NCBI GenBank assembly: GCA_049840935.1
Contig: JASGJA010000004.1
Location: forward strand, 62,001 to 126,000
Length of the DNA stretch: 64,000 nt
Direction of reading: 5' to 3'
Source of the DNA: Mesorhizobium_G sp049840935
GTDB taxonomy: Bacteria; Pseudomonadota; Alphaproteobacteria; Rhizobiales; Rhizobiaceae
Under the pieces are notes generated by a model. The model was not told the DNA's origin. It was given only the letters and a program-made list of their open reading frames with translations, and made no database searches. Shown one piece after another: positions 1-8,859 of this stretch. Within the stretch, counting starts at the first letter, position 1. Each line of letters starts with the position of its first letter. A program made the position numbers and the translations under genes.

Positions 1-48
1 GCAATTCGGCAAGTCGCGCAGGAGAAGGCGAATGAGGGTACTGATTAA
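1..48 (+). CDS. possible 3' end of an upstream gene (partial)
   Basis: Frame 1 is open from the window edge to a TAA at 46-48 and would encode about 15 polar residues (AIRQVAQEKANEGTD). It lies just before the Zur-like palindrome and the CobW gene, so it could be the tail of the preceding gene. The stretch is too short to identify or even to prove coding. Confidence 0.25.
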   Translation, partial: AIRQVAQEKANEGTD

Positions 49-59
49 TTCAACCAACT

Positions 60-79
60 TGTAATGTAATATCATTACA
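60..79. promoter_or_regulatory. Zur-box-like palindrome
   Basis: TGTAATG, six A/T bases, then CATTACA form 7-bp perfect inverted arms (60-66 and 73-79), 33 bp before the start of a COG0523/ZigA-type GTPase. AT-rich palindromes with GTAATGTTATA-like half-sites in front of such GTPases are the usual operators of the zinc repressor Zur. The palindrome is seen directly; assignment to Zur is inferred from the downstream gene. Confidence 0.65.
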
Positions 80-112
80 CTTATAAGACCTTCGTACCTT
101 ACGGAGGCAAGA

Positions 113-1315
113 ATGAAGCGACTTCCCGTGACTGTTCTTTCCGGCTTTCTAGGAGCAGGAAAGACCACACTTTTGAACCACGTTCTTAACAATCGCGAAG
201 GACGTCGTGTCGCTGTTATCGTGAATGATATGAGCGAGGTAAACATCGACGCCGCACTTGTGCGCGATGGCGGCGGCAATCTTTCCCGCACGCAGGAACA
301 GCTTGTCGAAATGACGAATGGCTGCATCTGCTGTACCTTGCGCGAAGACCTGCTGCGCGAGGTGCGCGCGCTGGCGCAGCAGGGCCGATTCGACTATCTG
401 CTGATTGAAAGCACGGGCATCGCCGAACCACTGCCCGTCGCTACCACGTTCGAGTTTCGTGACGACAACGGCGAAAGCCTGTCCGATGTCGCACGCCTGG
501 ACACAATGGTCACCGTGGTGGACGCGGCAAATCTGCTGAACAATTATTCGTCGCGCCACTTTTTGCGCGACAGGGGCGAGGTTGCGGGCGAAGGCGACGA
601 ACGCGCAATTGTCGATCTTCTGGTTGAACAGATCGAATTTGCGGACGTAATCGTACTGAACAAGGTTTCGCTGGCGTCGAATGAAGAGCGAGACACCGCG
701 CGCAAGATCATTCGTTCGCTCAACCCCGATGCAGAAATAATTGAGACGGATTTCGGCAAAGTACCGCTCGACAATATCTTGAACACCGGACGATTCGATT
801 TCGAGAAGGCAGAACGCAACCCGCTTTGGTTCAAGGAACTGAACGGCTTCAAGGAGCATGTGCCGGAAACGGAGGAATACGGAATCCGCTCATTCGTGTA
901 TCGGGAAAGACGGCCTTTCGACCCTCTGAAACTGCATCAATTCGTCAATATGCCGTGGCCCGGCGTGGTGAGGGCGAAAGGATTCTTCTGGCTGGCAACG
1001 CGCCCGCATTATGTTGGAGAATTGAGTCAGGCGGGGCCGCTCGTGCGAACTGAAAAACGAGGACTTTGGTGGTCGTCCGTGCCCAGAAATCGTTGGCCGG
1101 ACCATCCCGAATGGCATATTGCCATGGCTCCCTACCTCGATCCGATGTGGGGAGATCGACGGCAGGAAATCGTGTTCATCGGTTGTGATCCGATGAATGA
1201 AGACGCCATTCGCGCGCAGCTCGATTCTTGCCTCGTGCCGGAAGAAGAGTACCTGCCGGGACACTGGCGCGACTTGGTCGACCCGTTTCCGAGTTGGGAG
1301 ACGCAGGCGGCTTAA
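113..1315 (+). CDS. CobW/COG0523 family GTPase, ZigA-type zinc metallochaperone
   Basis: This is a cytosolic P-loop GTPase of the G3E family, thought to deliver Zn(II) to client enzymes when zinc is scarce. The Walker A motif GFLGAGKTT is at residues 11-19, the CxCC metal site (Cys71, Cys73, Cys74) follows, and a CobW C-terminal domain fills the region after about residue 250. The length of 400 residues is normal. The ATG at 113 is preceded by GGAGG at 103-107. The Zur-like palindrome upstream points to induction under zinc starvation. The gene is convergent with mfd, and the two stop codons overlap inside one palindrome. The family is certain; the metal is inferred from the regulatory site, since other COG0523 proteins handle cobalt or nickel. 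Confidence 0.9.
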   Translation: MKRLPVTVLSGFLGAGKTTLLNHVLNNREGRRVAVIVNDMSEVNIDAALVRDGGGNLSRTQEQLVEMTNGCICCTLREDLLREVRALAQQGRFDYLLIESTGIAEPLPVATTFEFRDDNGESLSDVARLDTMVTVVDAANLLNNYSSRHFLRDRGEVAGEGDERAIVDLLVEQIEFADVIVLNKVSLASNEERDTARKIIRSLNPDAEIIETDFGKVPLDNILNTGRFDFEKAERNPLWFKELNGFKEHVPETEEYGIRSFVYRERRPFDPLKLHQFVNMPWPGVVRAKGFFWLATRPHYVGELSQAGPLVRTEKRGLWWSSVPRNRWPDHPEWHIAMAPYLDPMWGDRRQEIVFIGCDPMNEDAIRAQLDSCLVPEEEYLPGHWRDLVDPFPSWETQAA

Positions 1316-1325
1316 GCCGCCTTTT
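1306..1325 (+). terminator. palindromic terminator shared by convergent genes
   Basis: GGCGGCTTAAGCCGCC (1306-1321) is a perfect 16-bp palindrome followed by TTTT. The central CTTAAG contains the TAA stop of the CobW gene on the + strand and the TAA stop of mfd on the - strand. The T-run is on the side that would end the + transcript. Confidence 0.7.
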
Positions 1326-4300
1326 CCACCAGCTTGGCGAGTTGGGTCATGACAACTGCCGAACCGACAAGACGCTTTTCGGCAGTGGGCCATTCGCGGA
1401 TGAACACCACGCTTTGGTCTGGCCTGATCTTTGCCATCGAGCCTTGCTGGCCGATATACTGGACCAGACCAACCGGATTCGCGAACTCGCGCTTGCGGAA
1501 ATGGATGACAACGCCCTTCGGTCCAGCATCCAGCTTTTCGACATTGGCAGTGCGGCACAGCGCCTTGATGAACACGATTTTCAACAGGTGCTCCACCTCG
1601 TCTGGCAGCGTGCCAAAGCGGTCGATAAGTTCCGCACCGAACGCGTCGATTTCTTCCGCCGAAGTGAGGTCGCCAAGACGGCGATAAAGCGCGAGGCGCA
1701 GTTGCAGATCTGGCACATAGCTTTCCGGGATCATGACCGCCGTGCCGATAGTGATCTGCGGCGACCAGCCGCTGTCCAGTTCCTCGCCGGAACCCTTGAT
1801 CTCCGCGACAGCCTCTTCGAGCATTTGCTGATAGAGTTCGAAGCCGACTTCCTTGATGTGCCCGGATTGTTCTTCGCCAAGCAGATTGCCCGCACCGCGA
1901 ATATCGAGATCGTGGCTGGCAAGCTGGAAGCCTGCGCCAAGCGTGTCCAGCGATTGCAGAACCTTGAGGCGACGGTCGGCGGTATCTGTAAGCTTGCGGT
2001 TGGCAGGCAGTGTGAACAGCGCGTAGGCGCGCAGCTTCGAGCGCCCTACCCGACCCCGCAACTGGTATAGCTGTGCAAGGCCGAACATGTCAGCACGATG
2101 CACGATGAGCGTGTTTGCGGTTGGAATATCGAGGCCGGATTCCACGATGGTGGTGGAGAGCAGCACGTCATACTGACCGTCGTAGAAGGCATTCATAATG
2201 TCTTCGAGTTCGCCAGCCGCCATCTGGCCGTGCGCAACAGCGACCTTGAGTTCAGGCACCTCCGCAGTGAGGAAATCATGGATTTCCGGCAAGTCCGAGA
2301 TGCGCGGGACGACATAGAAACTCTGGCCGCCACGATAGCGCTCACGCAGCAGCGTTTCGCGGATGACCAGCGGATCGAATGGCGAAATGAAGGTGCGTAC
2401 GGCCATGCGATCAACCGGTGGGGTGGCGATGAGGGAAAGCTCGCGTACGCCTGTCAGCGCGAGCTGGAGCGTGCGCGGGATCGGCGTGGCGGAAAGCGTG
2501 AGCACATGCACGTCGCTCTTGAGTTCTTTGAGCCGTTCCTTGTGTTTGACGCCGAAGTGCTGTTCCTCATCGATGATGAGCAGGCCGAGACGGTTGAAGC
2601 TGATCGACGCGCCGAGCAAAGCGTGCGTGCCGACGACGATATCCACTGTACCGTCAGCAATGCCTTTCTTGGTTTCGGCCAGTTCCTTCGTGCCGACCAT
2701 TCGCGACGCCTGACGCACGCGCAGCGGCAGGCCCGCGAAACGCTGCGTGAAGGTTTTGAAATGCTGGCGCGATAGCAATGTGGTTGGCACGACGACCGCG
2801 ACCTGCAAGCCTTCCATCGCGGCGAGGAAGGCCGCGCGCAGAGCTACCTCAGTTTTGCCGAAGCCAACATCACCGCAGATCAGCCGATCCATCGGCTTGC
2901 CGAGTGACAGATCGTCGATGACGGCATCAATGGCGTTTTGCTGGTCGTCGGTTTCTTCGTAGGGGAAGCGCGCGGCGAACTCGCCGTACGTACCCTCGGG
3001 CGGAAGAATGGCCGGGGCGGCGCGCATCTGACGCTCGGCGGCGAGCTTGATGAGTTGCCCCGCCATATCGAGCAGGCGGCGCTTGAGACGCGCCTTGCGC
3101 GCCTGCCATGCACCACCGCCAAGCTTATCCAGCACCGCGGTTGCGCTGTCCGAACCATAGCGCGAGAGAAGCTCGATGTTTTCGACGGGCAGGAAGAGGC
3201 GGTCGTCGCCCGAATAGTGGATTTCGATGCAATCATGCGGCGCACCCGCCGCCTCGATGGTGCGCAGGCCGATAAAGCGACCAATGCCGTGATCGGCGTG
3301 AACGACGATATCGCCCGCCGAAAGAGAGGTCGCTTCCGCGATGAAATCAGCGGCGCGGCGGCGCTTCTTGGAGCGGCGCACAAGGCGGTCACCAAGAATG
3401 TCCTGCTCGGCAACGACGACCAGACCTGACGTTTCAAAGCCTTTTTCGAGCGGGAGCACGGCAAGACCCACCTGCCCTTCATCCAGCTTTTCAAGCTGAT
3501 CGATGGAGGAGACGCGCGTGATATTGCCGAGGCCGTGTTCTTCGAGAATTTGGCTGAGGCGGTCGAGCGAACCTTCGGTCCAGCCCGCCACGAGAACGCG
3601 GCGCTTTTTAGCGCGCTCTTCGGCGATGTGCTTTGCAACGACATCGAAGACGTTTGCCTTGGGATCGGCGCGCTCTTCCGCAAAGCTGCGACCGGCCTTC
3701 GCGCCTGCGTGATGAATGCTGCGACCGCTAGCGAAAGGCGCATCGAAGGGCGTGAACTCGATCGATTCACGGTCGGCCAAAGAGGACGCGACTTCCTCCG
3801 GCGAGAGAAACAACAAAGCGGGCGGGACCGGCTTGTAAGGCGTGGCGTCTTTCAGCGCCTGCTCGCCCTGCTTTCGACGCGCGTCATAGTGGTCAAGAAT
3901 GAGTTCATGGCGTTCGGTCAGCGCTTCGCGCGCCAGATGGTCGAGAATGATCGGCGCATCGGGCAGAAAATCGAAAAGCGTTTCCAGCCGTTCGTAGAAG
4001 AACGGCAGCCAATGCTCCATTCCTGCAAAGCGACGGCCTTCACTGACGGCGGTGTAAAGCGCGTCGCCCGGCGTCGGTGCACCAAATGCTTCAATATAGG
4101 CGCGGCGGAACCGGCTGATGGACGGCGGCATAAGTTGCACTTCGCTCATGGACTGCATAGCGAAGACCGGCACATTGCCGGTGGTGCGCTGTGTGGCGAC
4201 ATCGAAAGAACGAATGGATTCCAGCGTGTCCCCGAAAAAATCCAGCCGGATGGGTTCATCCGACGATGGTGCATAAAGATCGAGAATGCCGCCGCGAACC

Positions 4301-4810
4301 GCGTATTCACCCACGTCGCGGACGGTTGGGACACGGTCGAAGCCCGCCATTTCCAGCCGCGCGACGAGTTCCTTCATTTCAAGCTGATTGCCAGCCTTGG
4401 CGCGCAAAGTCTGCGAACTCGATTGCCTCTGCGGGCGGCATACGCTGGAGCAACGCGTTGACGGTGGTTAGCACGACGGCACGATGCGGCTTTTTCTTGA
4501 GCGCTGCCATCGCGGCCATTGCATCAAGTCTGCGCGCGGCAGCATCCGAACCGGGCGACACGCGGTCATACGGCAAACAGTCCCATGCGGGCAGTTCAAG
4601 CACGGGCAGGCCGGGCGCAGCAAAGGCAAGCGCTTCAGCAATTTCCGGCAGGCGCTGACCATCGCGCGCCACAAACACAATCGGTGAGTCTGGTGCAGCC
4701 TCGGCGGCGGCGCGCGCAATCGCAAAGGCCTCGTAGCCATCGGCTACGCCGTCGACGATGTATTGACCGGGCTTGCCTTGTGGCAGCGTGATGGAAGGAA
4801 TGAGTTTCAT
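1312..4810 (-). pseudogene. mfd: transcription-repair coupling factor Mfd, interrupted by one frameshift
   Basis: Mfd is an ATP-driven translocase that displaces RNA polymerase stalled at lesions and recruits UvrA. The first 130 or so residues (MKLIPSITLP...) read from the ATG at 4810, and the rest reads in another frame. The frame changes at about 4416, where dropping one base of AA restores IESQTLRAKAGNQLEMK without loss of sequence. The repaired protein is 1165 residues, the normal Mfd length. It has the UvrB-like N-terminus, the RNAP-interaction domain near 495-535, Walker A GDVGFGKT near 646-653, DEEQHF, the GRVGRS motif VI and the TRCF C-terminus. The start overlaps the sdhE stop as ATGA, so the genes are translationally coupled. 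Nothing else in the gene is degraded, so a sequence error is likelier than a dead gene. Confidence 0.92.
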
Positions 4811-5094
4811 GCTTGAACTGTGGGCCGAAACGCCCTGATTCTATCTAGTATGGCCAGATCGACATCCGCCGGAGGTGGGAGTTGTCCCATCAGCCACGGC
4901 AGAAGGTCCGTGTCGTTGATGGTGAGCACATATTCGTATTGATCAAGTTCGTGATCGTTCAAGGCGCCGATTTCAGCATCCGCAAACGGCCCCAGAATCA
5001 GGTCCAGTTCGCGCATTCCGCGGTGCCACGAACGGAAAAGCAGGCGCTTGCGGCGCTCGTCCAACCCTTCGCTCGTTCGCACGGTTCCCGTCAT
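4807..5094 (-). CDS. sdhE: FAD assembly factor SdhE (YgfY/succinate dehydrogenase assembly factor 2)
   Basis: This small cytosolic protein of 95 residues promotes covalent flavinylation of the succinate dehydrogenase flavoprotein. The family signature RGMREL is at residues 25-30, where the Gly and Glu contact the flavoprotein, and the rest matches the compact five-helix family in length. It starts 97 bp from the divergent recG and overlaps mfd by four bases, the arrangement commonly seen in rhizobia. Its role in respiration appears unrelated to its DNA-repair neighbours. Confidence 0.9.
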   Translation of the reverse strand: MTGTVRTSEGLDERRKRLLFRSWHRGMRELDLILGPFADAEIGALNDHELDQYEYVLTINDTDLLPWLMGQLPPPADVDLAILDRIRAFRPTVQA

Positions 5095-5191
5095 TTGCTG
5101 GATTCCTGATTGCAGAGTCCGCGCATATAGCGTGGACAGAGCGCGGTGTCAGCCTTGCAACGCGCCGCACAAGGCAGGACAATTGAGCACA

Positions 5192-7300
5192 ATGCGCCCT
5201 TCATTGCTCGACCCACTGTTTGCCCCCGTCTCTTCGATACCCGGAATCGGGCCGAAGGTTGCCGCCCTTATAACGAAGGTTGTGCCGACAGATACGGGCG
5301 GACGCGAGGCGCGCGTCGGCGACCTGCTGTTCACGCTCCCGCACTCGATCATCGACCGGCGCAACCGGCCCGGCATCGCCTATGCCGAAGAAGGGACAAT
5401 CGTGACGCTGGACGTGCGCGTCGACAGGCACCAGCCACCGCCACGCGGAAATCGCAGCGTGCCGTATCGCGTGTTTGCACATGACGACACTGGCGAGGTG
5501 ACGCTGACCTTCTTTCGCGGCCACGCCGAATATCTCTCCAAGATGCTGCCGGAAGGCGAACGCGTAATCGTCAGCGGGCGGATAGAGTGGTTTAACGGAC
5601 GCGCCTCGATGGTGCATCCCGACCATATTGCGCGCGCCGACGCGGCAGATGGCTTGCCGCTGGTGGAGCCGGTGTACCCGCTGACCGCGGGGCTTTCCAC
5701 CAAAGTACTGCGGCGCGCGATTCAAACGGCGCTAGAAAAGCTGCCTGACCTGCCCGAATGGCAGGACGTAAGCGTGATGCGCCGCCAGACTTTCCCGGAT
5801 TTTGGGGCCGCTCTTCGGCGCATCCACAACCCCGCCGATCCGATTGATACCTCACCGGAAAGCGTGGCGTGGCGGAGGCTCGCCTATGACGAATTTCTGG
5901 CCGGACAGATCGCGCTGGCGCTGGTGCGCGCACGTGTGCGCCGCGCGGCGGGGCGGCCAATTATTGGCGACGGGCAGATTGTCGAACAGCTGCGCAACGC
6001 CCTGCCCTATTCTCTGACGCGAAGTCAGGAAACAGCACTGACGGAGATCAATGCCGATCTGGCAAAGCCTGAACGCATGTTGCGGCTGCTGCAAGGCGAC
6101 GTTGGCGCAGGCAAGACGGTCGTTGCTCTGCTGGCAATGGCGCGGGCGGTGGAAAGCGGTGCGCAGGCCGCACTGATGGCGCCGACGGAGATTCTGGCGC
6201 GGCAACATCTCGCGACCATCACGCCGCTAGCCGAGCGCGTGGGGTTGAAAGTTGCGGTGTTGACGGGACGCGAAAAGGGTCGCGAACGGGCGGCAACGCT
6301 CGCGGGTCTGGAAGACGGTACGATCAATATTGTGGTTGGCACGCATGCGCTGTTTCAGGACGCGGTCGTGTTTCGCGATCTGGCACTGGCGGTGGTGGAT
6401 GAGCAGCATCGTTTCGGCGTGCATCAGCGGCTGGCGATTTCTGCGAAAGGTACAACGCCGGACATGCTGGTGATGACAGCGACGCCTATACCGCGCACGC
6501 TGGTGTTGACCGCATTCGGCGACATGGATGTTTCGCGGCTGACAGAAAAGCCCGCCGGACGCCAGCCAATCCGCACGGTTACGATGTCGATGGAACGGCT
6601 TGACGAACTGGTGCACCGCATGGCGGAGGCAGTGGCGGCGGGGCAAAAGGTTTACTGGATTTGTCCGCTGGTCGAGGAATCCGAAGAGATCAAGCTTATG
6701 TCGGCAGAGGATCGGTTCGCATCGCTGAAACCCGTGTTCGGCGAGAAGATCGGGCTGGTGCATGGCCGCATGAAAGGTGCGGAAAAGGACGAGGCGATGC
6801 GCGCCTTCAAGGATGGTGAGACGCGCGTGCTGGTGGCGACGACCGTGATTGAGGTTGGCGTCGATGTGCCGGATGCAACGATCATGGTGATCGAACATGC
6901 GGAGCGGTTTGGGCTGGCGCAGCTTCACCAATTGCGCGGTCGCGTGGGGCGTGGGTCAAAGCAATCGTCCTGCGTGCTGTTGTACAAGGATCCGCTGGGC
7001 GAGACGGCGAAGAAACGCCTCACAGTGATGCGCGACACGGAGGATGGATTCATTATTGCCGAGGAAGATTTGAAACTGCGCGGCGAAGGTGAGTTGCTTG
7101 GGACGCGGCAATCCGGCACGCCGGGCTTTCAGGTTGCGCGCATCGAGGACCACGCCGATCTGCTGGAAATCGCGCGGGATGACGCGAGGGTGTTGCTGGC
7201 GAGCGACCCAAACCTGACGTCTGCGCGCGGCGCAGCGGTGCGGCTGTTGCTGTATGTGTTCGGACGGGACGAAGCAGTGCGGTTGCTACAGGCGGGCTGA
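5192..7300 (+). CDS. recG: ATP-dependent DNA helicase RecG
   Basis: RecG remodels stalled replication forks and branch-migrates Holliday junctions. The 702-residue protein has an N-terminal wedge/OB domain (about 60-150), Walker A GDVGAGKT at 302-309, the helicase box DEQHRFG at 403-409, the DNA-binding helicase C-terminal half with GRVGRG, and the TRG-type C-terminus. I chose the ATG at 5192 because homologues begin with an MRPSLLDPLF-like sequence; the open frame extends back to 5048, but that part lacks family similarity and would overlap sdhE. The gene is divergent from sdhE-mfd and ends 20 bp before the convergent M23 peptidase gene. Confidence 0.95.
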   Translation: MRPSLLDPLFAPVSSIPGIGPKVAALITKVVPTDTGGREARVGDLLFTLPHSIIDRRNRPGIAYAEEGTIVTLDVRVDRHQPPPRGNRSVPYRVFAHDDTGEVTLTFFRGHAEYLSKMLPEGERVIVSGRIEWFNGRASMVHPDHIARADAADGLPLVEPVYPLTAGLSTKVLRRAIQTALEKLPDLPEWQDVSVMRRQTFPDFGAALRRIHNPADPIDTSPESVAWRRLAYDEFLAGQIALALVRARVRRAAGRPIIGDGQIVEQLRNALPYSLTRSQETALTEINADLAKPERMLRLLQGDVGAGKTVVALLAMARAVESGAQAALMAPTEILARQHLATITPLAERVGLKVAVLTGREKGRERAATLAGLEDGTINIVVGTHALFQDAVVFRDLALAVVDEQHRFGVHQRLAISAKGTTPDMLVMTATPIPRTLVLTAFGDMDVSRLTEKPAGRQPIRTVTMSMERLDELVHRMAEAVAAGQKVYWICPLVEESEEIKLMSAEDRFASLKPVFGEKIGLVHGRMKGAEKDEAMRAFKDGETRVLVATTVIEVGVDVPDATIMVIEHAERFGLAQLHQLRGRVGRGSKQSSCVLLYKDPLGETAKKRLTVMRDTEDGFIIAEEDLKLRGEGELLGTRQSGTPGFQVARIEDHADLLEIARDDARVLLASDPNLTSARGAAVRLLLYVFGRDEAVRLLQAG

Positions 7301-7319
7301 CAGGCGACGCTTGAGAATA

Positions 7320-8600
7320 CTATGACCTTGCCAAGTAGCGCTCTATGCGCTTGCCTGCTGCGAGAAAGTCCGCGGGATCAATTGCCTGCCCGTTGCGGCG
7401 AACTTCATAGTGCATATGCGGGCCGGTTGACCTGCCAGTGCTACCCACTTCGCCGAGCACATCACCCGGCTTCACCTTGTCACCCACACTTACGTGAATC
7501 GCGCTCATGTGGGCGAAGCGTGTGGTGAACCCGTTAGCATGTTTCACCTCGACCATCTGTCCATAGCCGCCATTCCACCCCGCTTCGATAACGGTGCCAT
7601 ATCCGGTTGCAAGAATTGGCGTGCCGGTTGGCGCGCGAAAATCCATGCCGGAATGCATGGCCGGTGTTCCCAACAAAGGGTCCGTACGCACACCGAAACG
7701 GCTTGAAACGGAACGTCCGGGCGCGGGATTGGAAAAGGGCAGCGCAATTGCTTCCTGCTTAAGCGTGCTTACGTGGTCCAGAACTTCATCAAGTTCTTTG
7801 ACTTTGGCATCGAACATGCCCGCTTGATCGAGTGGAACCAACGGTCCACCAACATCATCCTTGCCGTAATCATCTTCGACAGTCACCCCAGCGGTGCGTA
7901 AAGCATCGCCAAGCGCCGAAGCCTGCTGATAAGCGCTCGTTGACATGTTATCGAGCTTGCGAAGTTGATCTGCTTCAACGGCTTGGAGAGATTTGTTGAT
8001 TGCAACGAAATTTCGATCAGCGCGATCCGCAGCGGAATCAGGCGTCTCTCCATCGGTAGCGGGAAGCAAGGGCATGACCGACGCAAGTTTCAACGGGACG
8101 CCGTCCGTATCAATCATGGCTTGAGGCTTGTCCCCACCCGGTGATTCTATGCTTGGCGTCTCTATGCCGGGCGTTTCTGATTGGGCAGCTGTTGGTTCTG
8201 CCTGCCCGTGACGCGAGTTGAGCGCGTTTTGGCGCGACAGCAATTCAGAAACCTTCGACTCAACCAACTGCTGGTCGAGCATCTGACGGCTGGTAATACG
8301 GTCGACCTGCGCGCGTAACGCGGCGATGCGGTCCTCATACGCCTGTTGCATGCGGGCCTGATGCGCCGATGATGCGCTAAGGATGTCATCGCGAAAAACC
8401 AGATAGGTTGTGGCCGCGAGATAGCCAACCGCAAGGGCGGTAATCGTGCCTGTCAGCGTCGTAGCGAGCCAAGGCTTGATAGTGAAGTGGCGGACCTTGT
8501 CGCCACGGGCGATAATTACTGTGTGAGGTTCTTTTCGTTTGCCGAAAACAGATGTCGAGGAGCTTTTGTTTTTCACTTGAGTGCTCTCATGCCGCACCAT
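7320..8600 (-). CDS. inner-membrane-anchored M23 peptidoglycan endopeptidase
   Basis: The 426-residue protein has a positively charged cytoplasmic N-terminus, one membrane segment at about 45-68, a coiled-coil periplasmic region (about 75-125) and an M23 (LytM) domain at about 300-415. Zinc ligands are present: His316 and Asp320 of HxxxD, and His397 of the HxH motif (395-397), with His364 nearby. The catalytic set is therefore complete, unlike regulatory LytM proteins. It would cleave peptide cross-bridges in the periplasm during growth. The architecture resembles RgsM, the polar-growth endopeptidase of Sinorhizobium, but orthology is inferred. The gene is convergent with recG. Confidence 0.88.
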   Translation of the reverse strand: MVRHESTQVKNKSSSTSVFGKRKEPHTVIIARGDKVRHFTIKPWLATTLTGTITALAVGYLAATTYLVFRDDILSASSAHQARMQQAYEDRIAALRAQVDRITSRQMLDQQLVESKVSELLSRQNALNSRHGQAEPTAAQSETPGIETPSIESPGGDKPQAMIDTDGVPLKLASVMPLLPATDGETPDSAADRADRNFVAINKSLQAVEADQLRKLDNMSTSAYQQASALGDALRTAGVTVEDDYGKDDVGGPLVPLDQAGMFDAKVKELDEVLDHVSTLKQEAIALPFSNPAPGRSVSSRFGVRTDPLLGTPAMHSGMDFRAPTGTPILATGYGTVIEAGWNGGYGQMVEVKHANGFTTRFAHMSAIHVSVGDKVKPGDVLGEVGSTGRSTGPHMHYEVRRNGQAIDPADFLAAGKRIERYLARS

Positions 8601-8651
8601 TGAGATACGGCATGATTACACTCTATTAAGGTTAACAAAGAGCTTCCGAGC

Positions 8652-8729
8652 CTAGTGCCAGAAAAGCCAGAGCAAAATGATGACAGGAATTGGCACGCCC
8701 AAAAGCCAGAGCAATAAACTGCGACCCAT
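8652..8729 (-). CDS. 25-residue hydrophobic membrane microprotein
   Basis: The - strand carries AGGAGG five bases before an ATG, then 25 codons and a TAG. The product begins MGRSLLLWLLGVPIPVIILL and ends WLFWH: an Arg near the start, a single membrane helix with a central PIP kink, and a terminal His. The optimal ribosome-binding site and near-complete hydrophobicity make chance unlikely. Very short MGRxLLLWLLGxPIPxxIL proteins occur in proteobacterial genomes as far as I recall, with no known function. It stands alone between the M23 peptidase gene and gor. Confidence 0.72.
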   Translation of the reverse strand: MGRSLLLWLLGVPIPVIILLWLFWH

Positions 8730-8859
8730 GATTTCCTCCTGAGAAACGGTGTTCAAAGCTCAAACGGCCATCCTGCCACTTGGTTCCGCTAGGGCATGGC
8801 TTCAAAGCTGCGCCGCGATGCACTAAGTCTCTTCCCGTGAATCTGAACGAAGGTGCCCC

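Noticed and set aside
4405..4420. Programmed ribosomal frameshifting in mfd
   Set aside because: No slippery heptamer or downstream structure is evident, and Mfd is not known to need recoding; a one-base error is simpler.
1228..4461. Long + strand open frames inside mfd (for example 2098-2775 and 3535-4461)
   Set aside because: They are antisense shadows of a well-conserved gene in high-GC DNA and show no domain or ribosome-binding site.
8632..8823. 63-residue - strand frame spanning the microprotein region
   Set aside because: It has no ribosome-binding site and is in a different frame from the 25-residue gene, which has a strong one.
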